DNA from: Oceaniovalibus sp. ACAM 378
GTDB taxonomy: Bacteria; Pseudomonadota; Alphaproteobacteria; Rhodobacterales; Rhodobacteraceae
Direction of reading: 5' to 3'
NCBI RefSeq assembly: GCF_008085915.1
Contig: NZ_VSJK01000002.1
Location: 310,001 to 374,000 of the forward strand
Length of the DNA: 64,000 nucleotides
Each line of letters starts with the position of its first letter. The first letter of the stretch is position 1. A program made the translations under genes and the position numbers. The notes beneath the pieces are model-generated. The model saw nothing but the letters and a program-made list of their open reading frames with translations, was not told where the DNA came from and did not search any database. This document shows positions 32,195-39,992 of the stretch, piece by piece.

Positions 32195-32569
32195 TCACCG
32201 CGGCAGGTTGAACGGGGTGGTGCCCTTGGCCCAGCCTTCAACGGTGGTGCGGGCGCGGATCAGTACCTGTGTCGTGCCTTCGGGGATGCGGATGCCCGAT
32301 TGGGCGCGGGTGAAGGGCTGTTCATTCTCATGCGGGTGGGCCAGCGGGCGATCACCCAGAACCTTGCCACCGGCGGATTCAACCCGCCATCCATCGGCAT
32401 AATCATCCCAACCCTTATCGGCATGGCGCAGGGTAACCGAGAAGGTCCAGGTGTCTCCGTCCGGCTTGGCGCTGACCTTTACGACAGCGGCGGGGTCGGC
32501 AAATGCCGGTGGCGAAGCGAAAAGGGCAGGAAGCGCGATCATCAGCGCGGCAAGAGTGGAACGGATCAT
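32195..32569 (-). CDS. small secreted protein, function unknown
   Basis: Protein of 124 residues with a clear signal peptide (TLAALMIALPALFASPPAFA). The mature 100 residues look like one beta domain with the segment RHADKGWDDYADGWRVE, suggesting an immunoglobulin-like fold. The in-frame ATG at 32605 is rejected in favour of 32569, which gives a standard signal peptide. It lies 37 bases downstream of the DUF599 gene on the same strand and is probably co-transcribed with it. I do not recognise a named family. Confidence 0.7.
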   Translation of the reverse strand: MIRSTLAALMIALPALFASPPAFADPAAVVKVSAKPDGDTWTFSVTLRHADKGWDDYADGWRVESAGGKVLGDRPLAHPHENEQPFTRAQSGIRIPEGTTQVLIRARTTVEGWAKGTTPFNLPR

Positions 32570-32606
32570 TCGGGTATTCCTTTGGCAGCTTACGGCACGG
32601 GCCATA

Positions 32607-33323
32607 TCACGGTTTTGCCGGAGGTTGCGTCAAAAGCACCTCGCGGGGGCGTGACATGAATTCCCGTGACCAGAGTACCCAAATGGTGACCACAACCGCC
32701 CCCAGCAACGTCAGCGCGCCTAAAAGCCATGCCAGCGCCGCAAGCGCGAAATACATCGCCCGCAGTCCACGATTGAAATTCCATGCCGCACGGATGTTCA
32801 GTTCGCCCGATTGCCAGGCGCGATGGCGGGCCAGCGGGTGATCGGGGTCGTTCGGCACCGCCCCCATGACGACAGCGCAATATCCAAACAGCCGGTTCGA
32901 CCAGACGAATTTCAGGAACGCGTGGGTCAGCAGCAGCGCGACAAGGCCCAGTTTGACCTGCCAAACGATGGTCGGGATGGTCGGAACGCCCGAAAGCGCC
33001 AGATCCTCGGCCACACCGACCAGCCGTTCGGCATTGCCGATCAGCGCCAGAACTCCACCCAGAGCGATCACGCAGGTCGATGAAAAGAACGCTGTACCCT
33101 GCCGCAGGGAGGAAAGCATCTGCGCGTCAAAGATCCGCGGATCGCGGCGCACCATCTCTTGCATCCAGTCACGGCGGTACTGGATCATCAGCACGGTGAC
33201 CGACGGATATGTTGTGTTTTCACGCTCGATCCACCAGCCGATGATCAGCCAGCCTGTCACAAGCGCGCCGAGCGCGATGGCATCAATCGGGGAAAGTAGG
33301 GCCAGACGGTCAAGCAATGTCAT
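32607..33323 (-). CDS. DUF599 family membrane protein
   Basis: Protein of 238 residues with four hydrophobic segments (near 10-30, 75-95, 115-140 and 185-215), matching DUF599, a family of unknown function. The stretch YRRDWMQEMVRRDPRIFDAQ and the later NFNRGLRAMYFALA are typical. Its start is 84 bases from the divergent glcD start, with a palindrome in the gap. Confidence 0.85.
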   Translation of the reverse strand: MTLLDRLALLSPIDAIALGALVTGWLIIGWWIERENTTYPSVTVLMIQYRRDWMQEMVRRDPRIFDAQMLSSLRQGTAFFSSTCVIALGGVLALIGNAERLVGVAEDLALSGVPTIPTIVWQVKLGLVALLLTHAFLKFVWSNRLFGYCAVVMGAVPNDPDHPLARHRAWQSGELNIRAAWNFNRGLRAMYFALAALAWLLGALTLLGAVVVTIWVLWSREFMSRPREVLLTQPPAKP

Positions 33324-33366
33324 GGGCAGACCATAGGGCGGGGAATTGCCGCTTGCCAGTCAGGAA

Positions 33367-33391
33367 AATTGGTTATATTTTCTTACCAATT
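33367..33391. promoter_or_regulatory. palindromic operator candidate upstream of glcD
   Basis: AATTGGT (33367-33373) and ACCAATT (33385-33391) form a perfect 7-base inverted repeat with an AT-rich 11-base spacer, 17 bases before glcD. TGGT/ACCA arms are known from operators of FadR-type GntR regulators such as PdhR and LldR, but those have a much shorter spacer. A GlcC-like glycolate regulator is one possibility; no regulator gene is adjacent. Confidence 0.45.
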
Positions 33392-33407
33392 AATCCGGAG
33401 GCCGCCC

Positions 33408-34841
33408 ATGGACATGCCAATTCCCGATGCTGGCATTCTGGCCCGCAAGGCCGGGATCGTCGCGCTTTTACAATCGGTTCTTCCCGCCGACGCGATGATT
33501 CACGAAGATCGTCAGGTCAAGGCCTATGAGTGTGATGCGCTGACCGCCTATCGCTGCCCACCGCTGTGTGTCGTCTTGCCCTCGACGACCGAAGAAGTGT
33601 CGGCGGTGATGAAGCTGTGTCAGGAACAGGGAGTTCCGGTGGTGCCGCGCGGATCGGGCACCTCACTGGCGGGGGGCGCGCTGCCCACTGCCGATTCGGT
33701 TATTCTGGGCGTGGCGCGGATGAACGATGTGCTGGAAACCGATTATGGCAATCGGTTCATCAGGGTGCAGTCGGGGCGCACGAACCTGTCCGTTACCGGC
33801 GCCGTCGAGGATGACGGGTTCTTCTATGCTCCCGACCCCAGTTCGCAACTGGCCTGTGCGATCGCGGGCAATATCGGCATGAACAGCGGCGGGGCGCATT
33901 GTTTGAAATACGGCGTGACGACCAACAATCTGTTGGGTGTCACCATGGTTCTGATGGACGGCACCGTGGTGGAAATCGGCGGCGCGCATCTGGACGCGCC
34001 GGGGCTGGACCTGCTGGGCGTGATCTGTGGCTCGGAAGGCCAGTTGGGCGTTGTGACCGAAGCGACCCTGCGTATCCTGCCCAAACCCGAAGGCGCGCGC
34101 CCCGTTCTGATCGGATTCGATTCAAACGAGGTGGCGGGGATGTGCGTCTCCGACATCATCAAGGCCGGTGTTCTGCCCGTGGCAATCGAATTCATGGATC
34201 GCCCCTGTATCCGCGCGACCGAGGCTTTTGCCCATGCCGGTTACCCGGATTGCGAGGCGCTTTTGATCGTCGAGGTAGAGGGCAGTGAGGCCGAGATCGA
34301 CGAACAGCTTTCGGTGATCACCGCCATCGCGCGGCGCCATGATCCGGTGGAACTGCGCGAAAGCAAGTCGGAAGAGGAAAGCGCCAAGATCTGGCTGGGG
34401 CGCAAATCGGCTTTTGGCGCCATGGGACAGATCAACGATTACATGTGTCTGGACGGTACGATCCCGGTGACCGAACTGCCCTATGTCCTGCGCCGGATCG
34501 GCGAGATGTCAAAGGAATACGGGCTGGACGTGGGCAATGTGTTTCACGCCGGCGACGGCAACATGCATCCGCTGATCCTGTTCGATGCGAACAAGCCCGG
34601 CGATCTGGAAAAATGCGAGGCCTTCGGCGCCGACATCCTGCGTCTCTGTGTTGAAGTCGGCGGATGCCTGACCGGCGAGCACGGCGTCGGGATCGAAAAG
34701 CGCGATCTGATGGTGGATCAATACGATCCGGTCGATCTTGAGGCACAGTTGCGGGTCAAGGATGTGTTCGACCCCCGCTGGCTGCTGAACCCTGCCAAGG
34801 TGTTTCCGCTGGCAAGCACGGAACGCCGGCGTGCCGCATAG
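33408..34841 (+). CDS. glcD: glycolate oxidase subunit, FAD-linked
   Basis: FAD-containing dehydrogenase of 477 residues oxidising glycolate to glyoxylate together with GlcE and GlcF. The PCMH FAD-binding domain shows VPRGSGTSLAGGALP and SQLACAIAGNIGMNSGGAHC, and the C-terminal oxidase domain HAGDGNMHPLILFD and TGEHGVGIEKRDLM. ATG 33408 is used rather than the upstream codon at 33369 because CCGGAG lies 8 bases before it and the earlier codon falls inside the palindrome. glcE follows after 51 bases that include a 28-base dispersed repeat. Confidence 0.92.
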   Translation: MDMPIPDAGILARKAGIVALLQSVLPADAMIHEDRQVKAYECDALTAYRCPPLCVVLPSTTEEVSAVMKLCQEQGVPVVPRGSGTSLAGGALPTADSVILGVARMNDVLETDYGNRFIRVQSGRTNLSVTGAVEDDGFFYAPDPSSQLACAIAGNIGMNSGGAHCLKYGVTTNNLLGVTMVLMDGTVVEIGGAHLDAPGLDLLGVICGSEGQLGVVTEATLRILPKPEGARPVLIGFDSNEVAGMCVSDIIKAGVLPVAIEFMDRPCIRATEAFAHAGYPDCEALLIVEVEGSEAEIDEQLSVITAIARRHDPVELRESKSEEESAKIWLGRKSAFGAMGQINDYMCLDGTIPVTELPYVLRRIGEMSKEYGLDVGNVFHAGDGNMHPLILFDANKPGDLEKCEAFGADILRLCVEVGGCLTGEHGVGIEKRDLMVDQYDPVDLEAQLRVKDVFDPRWLLNPAKVFPLASTERRRAA

Positions 34842-34858
34842 GGCAGGTGTCGGAATTT

Positions 34859-34886
34859 GAGTATTTGTACAAAGAAGAAGCAGGGG
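34859..34886 (+). repeat. 28-base dispersed repeat, copy 1 (glcD-glcE gap)
   Basis: This 28-base segment begins GAGTATTTGTACAAAG and ends AAGAAGCAGGGG. It matches 55145-55172 at 26 of 28 positions on the same strand. Here it ends 6 bases before the glcE ATG, so its AGGGGG end can serve as ribosome-binding site. Confidence 0.7.
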
Positions 34887-34892
34887 GCCTGA

Positions 34893-36002
34893 ATGCTTTT
34901 GCCGAAGGACGAGGCGGAATTGGGCGCGATCGTGCGCGAAGCTGACGGCCCGCTGTGGATCGAAGGCGGCGGCACGCGCGGCCCGGTGGCGGCGCGGGAC
35001 GGCGTTCGGCTGGGAACCTCTGGCTTGACCGGGATCACGCTGTACGAGCCCGGCGCGCTGACCCTCGTGGCACGGGCGGGAACCCCCTTGGCCGAGGTTG
35101 AGGCCGCACTGGCCGCCGAGAACCAACGCCTCCCGTTCGAACCGATGGACCACCGCGCGCTGTTGGGCACCGACGGGGTGCCGACGATCGGCGGGGTGGT
35201 GGCGGGCAATGTATCGGGGCCGCGGCGGATTCAGGCCGGGGCGTGCCGCGATTCGCTGATCGGGGTGCGGTTCGTCGACGGGCGGGGCGATGCGATCAAG
35301 AACGGCGGGCGGGTGATGAAGAACGTCACCGGATATGATCTGGTCAAGCTGCTGGCCGGGTCGCACGGGACATTGGGCGTATTGACCGAAGTGTCGTTCA
35401 AGGTGCTGCCCGTGACGCCCGAACAGGCGGTGGTGATCCTGCCGGGCCTTTCGGTGGGGCAGGCGATTGCGGCCATGGCGGCGGCTCTGAGCTCTCCGTT
35501 CGAGGTTTCGGGCGCGGCCCATCGTCCGGGCGGCGATGTGATGCTGCGGATCGAGGGGTTTGCGGCTTCGGTAAGCTATCGCGCTGGGCGTTTGGTAAAG
35601 CTTCTGGCAGGGTTCGGACCTGCCGAGATTCTGCGCGAAGGTGTCGCCGCCATGTGGCGCGATATCGGCAATGGGGCGCAATTTTCCGGCACCGGGCAGG
35701 ATGTCTGGCGGATTTCCGTGAAACCCGCCGATGGCACGGCTGTGGCGGCGCGGCTGGAGGGTGCCGATCTGCTGTTCGATTGGGGCGGTGGTCTGATCTG
35801 GGCCGGGGTGGCACCGGGTCAGGACGCGCGCGCGGCGCTGGACGGCATCGCGGGGCACGCAACGCTGGTGCGCGCCACGCCCGAAACCCACGCACGGCTG
35901 GGCACGTTCCATCCGGAACCGGCGCCTTTGGCTGCCATCGCTGCCGGGCTGAGGGCGCAGTTCGATCCGCGGGGCATTCTGAACCCGGGACGGATGGCAT
36001 GA
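34893..36002 (+). CDS. glcE: glycolate oxidase FAD-binding subunit
   Basis: Second FAD-binding-type subunit of 369 residues, shorter than GlcD and lacking part of the C-terminal oxidase domain, as normal. The PCMH-like part contains WIEGGGTRG, GLTGITLYEPGALTLVARAGT and IGGVVAGNVSGPRR, and the NVTGYDLVKLLAGSHGTLGV segment is diagnostic. The C-terminus RGILNPGRMA is the family ending. Its stop overlaps the start of a 36-residue ORF by four bases. Confidence 0.92.
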   Translation: MLLPKDEAELGAIVREADGPLWIEGGGTRGPVAARDGVRLGTSGLTGITLYEPGALTLVARAGTPLAEVEAALAAENQRLPFEPMDHRALLGTDGVPTIGGVVAGNVSGPRRIQAGACRDSLIGVRFVDGRGDAIKNGGRVMKNVTGYDLVKLLAGSHGTLGVLTEVSFKVLPVTPEQAVVILPGLSVGQAIAAMAAALSSPFEVSGAAHRPGGDVMLRIEGFAASVSYRAGRLVKLLAGFGPAEILREGVAAMWRDIGNGAQFSGTGQDVWRISVKPADGTAVAARLEGADLLFDWGGGLIWAGVAPGQDARAALDGIAGHATLVRATPETHARLGTFHPEPAPLAAIAAGLRAQFDPRGILNPGRMA

Positions 36003-36109
36003 CCGGCGATATCCGCCTGTCTCCCGTTGCGGGCGGTGCCGTTCTGGTATTGGCCGAAATCGTCATGGCAATGAATCTGGTGTTCCTTTCTCTTACAGAT
36101 GCAGGCTGA
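35999..36109 (+). CDS. 36-residue hydrophobic micro-ORF between glcE and glcF
   Basis: ATG 35999 overlaps the glcE stop as ATGA and the frame ends with TGA at 36107-36109, 5 bases before glcF. The product would have a polar N-terminus (MTGDIRLSPV) and one hydrophobic helix (AGGAVLVLAEIVMAMNLVFL). The tight coupling and single-helix profile fit a small membrane protein, possibly an anchor or accessory for the glycolate oxidase complex. It could also be chance coding in a short gap; no homologue is known to me. Confidence 0.45.
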   Translation: MTGDIRLSPVAGGAVLVLAEIVMAMNLVFLSLTDAG

Positions 36110-36114
36110 ACGAC

Positions 36115-37524
36115 ATGCAGACGAATTTCACACCCGAACAGCTTCGCGATCCGGCAATTGCCCGGTCCAACGAGATATTGCGCGCCTGTGTCCATTGCGG
36201 ATTTTGCACGGCCACCTGTCCGACCTATCAGGTGCTGGGGGATGAACTGGACAGTCCGCGGGGCCGGATTTACCTGATCAAGGATATGCTGGAGAACGAT
36301 CGTCCTGCCGATGAAAAGACGGTCAAGCATATCGACCGCTGCCTGTCCTGTCTGGCCTGTATGACGACCTGTCCGTCCGGGGTGCATTACATGCATCTGG
36401 TTGATCACGCCCGGGCGCATATCGAAAAGACCTATCGCCGCCCGCTGTTCGAGCGGCTGTTGCGCTGGACTCTGGCCAAGGTCCTGCCCAATCCGACATT
36501 GTTCCGTGTTGCGCTGCTTGGGGCAAAAATCGGCCGGCCCTTTGCGTTTCTGGTGCCTGATGCGCGGCTGCGGGCGATGTTGGCGATGGCACCCAAACAG
36601 GTGCCGCCGGTCAGCCCCAACGACGATCCGCAGACCTTTGCCGCCGAAGGGACGCGCCGGATGCGTGTGGCGCTGATGACCGGTTGCGCGCAAAAGGCGC
36701 TGAATACCGATATCAACGATGCGACGATCCGCCTGCTGACCCGGCTGGGCGCAGAGGTGGTGATTGCCGAGGGCATGGGGTGTTGCGGCGCGCTGACCCA
36801 TCACATGGGCCGCGAGGGGGAAAGCCACGCGGCGGCGGCGAACAACATTCGTGCCTGGATGGCCGAGGTGAACGGGCAGGGGTTGGATGCGATCGTGATC
36901 AACACCTCGGGCTGCGGCACCACGGTCAAGGATTACGGCCATATGTTCCGCAACGACCCGATTGCCGCCGATGCGGCGGCTGTCTCGGGCCTTGCCCGGG
37001 ATGTGTCCGAAGTGCTGATGACGCTGACAGCGCCACAAAAGGACGCGGAGCCAGAGGCCGAACACAACCGTGCCGCCGAGTTGATCGCCGGGACCGACGC
37101 CGCCGCGCGCCCGGGCCCCGAGGGGCCGAAAGGTATGCGCGTTGCCTATCACGCGGCCTGTTCGCTGCAACACGGTCAACAGATCAAGAGCCACCCCAAG
37201 ACTCTGCTGAAACGTGCGGGTTTTACCGTGGTTGAGCCGAAGGACAGTCATCTGTGCTGTGGATCGGCGGGCACTTACAACCTGATGCAGCCCGAAATCT
37301 CGGGCGAACTGAAGCGGCGCAAGGTGGCGACGCTCTCTGTTCTGGACGCCGAGGTGATCGCTGCAGGCAACATCGGCTGCATGATGCAGATCGGTGACGC
37401 GGCGGGCGTGCCTGTGGTGCATACCGTCGAATTGCTTGACTGGGCCTCGGGGGGGCCGCGGCCACCTGCTCTCTCGTACGGGTTGCATCGCGATAATGCC
37501 CCGAAGGTGCCCCGGCTTCGCTGA
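36115..37524 (+). CDS. glcF: glycolate oxidase iron-sulfur subunit
   Basis: Electron-transfer subunit of 469 residues. Two 4Fe-4S motifs are visible: Cys 25, 28, 31, 35 (CVHCGFCTATCP) and Cys 76, 79, 82, 86 (CLSCLACMTTCP). Two CCG domains follow with GMGCCGALTHHMG and HLCCGSAGTYN. About 35 extra residues near 300-340 (PQKDAEPEAEHNRAAELI and following) are an insertion between the CCG domains compared with the E. coli protein of roughly 407 residues. It completes glcDEF, passing electrons from glycolate to the membrane quinone pool. Confidence 0.93.
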   Translation: MQTNFTPEQLRDPAIARSNEILRACVHCGFCTATCPTYQVLGDELDSPRGRIYLIKDMLENDRPADEKTVKHIDRCLSCLACMTTCPSGVHYMHLVDHARAHIEKTYRRPLFERLLRWTLAKVLPNPTLFRVALLGAKIGRPFAFLVPDARLRAMLAMAPKQVPPVSPNDDPQTFAAEGTRRMRVALMTGCAQKALNTDINDATIRLLTRLGAEVVIAEGMGCCGALTHHMGREGESHAAAANNIRAWMAEVNGQGLDAIVINTSGCGTTVKDYGHMFRNDPIAADAAAVSGLARDVSEVLMTLTAPQKDAEPEAEHNRAAELIAGTDAAARPGPEGPKGMRVAYHAACSLQHGQQIKSHPKTLLKRAGFTVVEPKDSHLCCGSAGTYNLMQPEISGELKRRKVATLSVLDAEVIAAGNIGCMMQIGDAAGVPVVHTVELLDWASGGPRPPALSYGLHRDNAPKVPRLR

Positions 37525-37602
37525 ACCAGCGCCACTGTTCTGCCGCACCCGCCCCATACCCATGAGGGAACTGGGCAATGGCAGACGGGCGGGATTCGCG
37601 GC

Positions 37603-38448
37603 ATGGGTATATTCAATTGGATTGCAGGCGGGATGCTGGCACTGACTGCCGGAACCGCCCCCGCCTTGGCCGCGGGACAAGCCATTGCCGGGCAGGACAA
37701 TCCGGAGCTGCGCGCCCTGATCACCGCCGATGACAGCCGCGCCTGGGATGCTGTCGGACGGTTGAACATGGGGGACGGGGCGTTCTGCACAGGGGCGCTG
37801 ATTGCCGAAAGCATCGTTCTGACCGCCGCCCATTGCCTGTTCGACAAGCGGACCGGGCGGCGGTTTGAAAGCGACGAGATCGAATTTCTGGCCGGGTTCC
37901 GTGATGGCCGCGCCCAAGCGTATCGCGGGGTGCGCCAGACGATTGTACATCCCGATTATGACGTCAAGGACAAGGAAATCGGGCGCATCGCCCGGGATCT
38001 GGCGCTGATCCAGCTCGACCAACCGATTCGCAATGGCCGGATTGTTCCCTTTGCCACCCACGAGGGGCCTGCGACGGGGGATAAGGTTGGCGTTGTGTCC
38101 TATGCCCATGACCGGGCGGAACGGCCCAGCCTGCAAGAACTGTGCCACGTTTTGGCGCGCCAGGCAGGCGCGCTGATCCTGTCCTGCGAAGTCGATTTCG
38201 GCAGTTCCGGTGCACCGATCTTTGTCTTTCAGGACGGGCAGGCGCAGATCGTGTCGGTCGTATCGGCGATGGCCGAGGTCAAGGAACAGAAGGTCTCGAT
38301 AGGCACATCGCTGGAACAACCGCTGGCCGAACTGATGGCGCAGCTTGAGAAGGGCGACGGCGTGTTCCACCGCGCCGCCCCGCCGGTGCGCCGGATGAGC
38401 GCCGGTGAATCGCGCCGTGCGGGATCGGCCAAATTCGTGAAACCATGA
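37603..38448 (+). CDS. trypsin-like serine protease, secreted (first of tandem pair)
   Basis: Chymotrypsin-fold (S1) protease of 281 residues with an N-terminal signal peptide ending around TAPALA. The triad is visible: His in LTAAHCLFD, Asp in ARDLALIQLD and Ser in FGSSGAPIF. The nucleophile motif is GSSGAP rather than the GDSGGP of trypsins, so the S1 specificity pocket and zymogen Asp differ. A Cys pair brackets the active-site histidine (C62 FCTG and AHC). The stop overlaps the next gene as ATGA. Substrates are unknown. Confidence 0.85.
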   Translation: MGIFNWIAGGMLALTAGTAPALAAGQAIAGQDNPELRALITADDSRAWDAVGRLNMGDGAFCTGALIAESIVLTAAHCLFDKRTGRRFESDEIEFLAGFRDGRAQAYRGVRQTIVHPDYDVKDKEIGRIARDLALIQLDQPIRNGRIVPFATHEGPATGDKVGVVSYAHDRAERPSLQELCHVLARQAGALILSCEVDFGSSGAPIFVFQDGQAQIVSVVSAMAEVKEQKVSIGTSLEQPLAELMAQLEKGDGVFHRAAPPVRRMSAGESRRAGSAKFVKP

Positions 38449-39290
38449 GGCGCGACGTGAAACGCCGCTGTATCGCGCTGGCCCTGGGACTGCTCGCCCA
38501 GTGGCCGGCGCATCTTTCGGCGCAGGACAGCGGATTGAAACGTCTGACCCTGCGGTCCGAAGGGCTGGGATGGGAGGCGGTGGGTCGCGTCGATGTGGCC
38601 GGGCGTGGGTTTTGTTCCGGCGTGCTGATTGCAACCGATCTGGTGCTGACGGCGGGGCATTGCCTGCACGATCGCGCCACCGGCACGGCCCGCGATCCCG
38701 GCACGGTGAAGTTTCGCGCCGGATTGCGTGACGGGCTGGCGGTGGCCGAACGGAGCGTCGCGCGGGCGGTGGTGCATCCCTCCTATACCGATCCGGAGTC
38801 CAGCAGGACGACGCAGATCCGCTTTGATCTGGCGATCCTGCAATTGGCCGAGCCGATTCCGGCGGCCACTGCGGCGCCCTTTTCTGTAGAACCGATGCCC
38901 GGTATCGGGCGAGATGTGGCGGTTGTGTCTTATGCAAAGGGACGGGATGCTGCGCTGTCCTGGCAGCGCCGCTGTGCCGTTCTGGACAGCCGCGATCATC
39001 TGACCATGCTGACATGCGACGTGACCTTCGGCTCGTCCGGTGCTCCGGTCTTCGACATGTCGGGGCGGCGGGCGCGGATCGTTTCGATGATTTCGTCAGG
39101 GGGCGAACAGCGCGGGCGCAAGGTGGCCTTTGGCATGGATATTCCGCCAGTGCTGGCCGATCTCAAGGTGGCGCTGAATTCGGGGCGCGGGGTGATTGAA
39201 TCCGCGCAAATTCCTGTGCGGCGGGTCACTCCACGGGCCGATCATTCGGCGTCGGGGGCGCGTTTCGTCAAGGCGCCGACCCGAGATTAG
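38445..39290 (+). CDS. trypsin-like serine protease, secreted (second of tandem pair)
   Basis: S1 protease of 281 residues, paralogue of the preceding gene with the same length. The signal peptide is LALGLLAQWPAHLSAQ. The triad is His in LTAGHCLHD, Asp in RFDLAILQL and Ser in FGSSGAPVFD. It shares the AVGRV/AVGRL start of the mature domain, VVSYAKGRD/VVSYAHDRA and the basic C-terminal tail ending ARFVKAPTRD, so the pair arose by local duplication. It is translationally coupled to the first copy (ATGA). Confidence 0.85.
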   Translation: MRRDVKRRCIALALGLLAQWPAHLSAQDSGLKRLTLRSEGLGWEAVGRVDVAGRGFCSGVLIATDLVLTAGHCLHDRATGTARDPGTVKFRAGLRDGLAVAERSVARAVVHPSYTDPESSRTTQIRFDLAILQLAEPIPAATAAPFSVEPMPGIGRDVAVVSYAKGRDAALSWQRRCAVLDSRDHLTMLTCDVTFGSSGAPVFDMSGRRARIVSMISSGGEQRGRKVAFGMDIPPVLADLKVALNSGRGVIESAQIPVRRVTPRADHSASGARFVKAPTRD

Positions 39291-39341
39291 ATCACCACGG
39301 ATCTGCATCCGATTGTCGGGTCTCCGGGTCGGATGCCGGGC

Positions 39342-39370
39342 CTTGAAACCGCTTTTTCGCCTTCCTACCT
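39342..39370 (+). promoter_or_regulatory. RpoH (sigma-32)-like promoter upstream of hsp20
   Basis: CTTGAAA (39342-39348) and CCTACCT (39364-39370) are separated so that 18 bases lie between CTTG and CCTACCT, close to the alphaproteobacterial RpoH consensus CTTG-N17/18-CYTATNT with one mismatch. It lies about 95 bases before the hsp20 ATG, as expected for a heat-shock gene. Confidence 0.6.
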
Positions 39371-39464
39371 AAGTGCTACCGGATGCCGATGATTGGGCCG
39401 GTAACCATCGGTCCGTCCTGTGTGGAGGGCCGGACAATGTTGTCGCTTTAGAAAAGGATGACCT

Positions 39465-39929
39465 ATGCGAACCTTCGATCTTGCCCCCCTGTACCGCGCC
39501 ACTGTCGGTTTCGACCAGATCGCCGATCTGATGGACCGGGTGCTGACCGACAATGTCGGCGCGCAAACCTATCCCCCCTATAACATCGAAAAGACCGCCG
39601 AAGACGGCTGGCGGATTTCGATTGCGACTGCCGGTTTCTCGGATGAGGATCTGAATGTTGAAGTGCGCGAACAGGCGCTGTTCGTCTCGGCGCGCAAGGC
39701 CGCTGACGAGGAAAAGCGCACCTATCTGCACCGTGGCATCGCCACCCGCGCGTTCGAGCGCCGGTTTCATCTGGCGGATCACGTCAAGGTAACAGGTGCG
39801 GCCCATGTCAACGGCATGTTGCACATCGATCTTGTGCGCGAGGTGCCAGAGGCGCTGAAGCCGCGGACCATCGCGATTGCCCGGGATCACTCGGCCGATG
39901 CGAAAACCGTCGAGCACGCCACAGCCTGA
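39465..39929 (+). CDS. small heat-shock protein, Hsp20/IbpA family
   Basis: Alpha-crystallin-type chaperone of 154 residues that holds unfolding proteins. The N-terminus (RTFDLAPLYRATVGFDQI) and PPYNIEKTAEDGWRISIATA match the IbpA/HspH class; the core ends in GIATRAFERRFHLADHVKV, and the C-terminal tail (RTIAIARD) carries an I-x-I motif for oligomer formation. A heat-shock type promoter lies upstream and a strong hairpin downstream, so it is probably a single-gene unit. Confidence 0.92.
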   Translation: MRTFDLAPLYRATVGFDQIADLMDRVLTDNVGAQTYPPYNIEKTAEDGWRISIATAGFSDEDLNVEVREQALFVSARKAADEEKRTYLHRGIATRAFERRFHLADHVKVTGAAHVNGMLHIDLVREVPEALKPRTIAIARDHSADAKTVEHATA

Positions 39930-39950
39930 TCGCCGTGCGATTGCAAATCC

Positions 39951-39978
39951 AAGGGCGCGCCACAGGGCGCGCCCTTTT
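39951..39978. terminator. terminator after hsp20, convergent with dsbD-like gene
   Basis: AAGGGCGCGCC (39951-39961) pairs perfectly with GGCGCGCCCTT (39966-39976) over a 4-base loop and ends in TTTT. It lies 21 bases past the hsp20 stop and 15 bases before the stop of the convergent gene, so it may serve both. Confidence 0.85.
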
Positions 39979-39992
39979 CGTTTCTGCTCCGG

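Noticed and set aside
35398-39015. 1205-codon open frame on the minus strand across glcE, glcF and the proteases
   Set aside because: It is antisense to several genes with clear catalytic motifs; high GC and third-position bias keep the opposite frame open. The translation shows low-complexity Arg/Pro/His-rich sequence without any domain.
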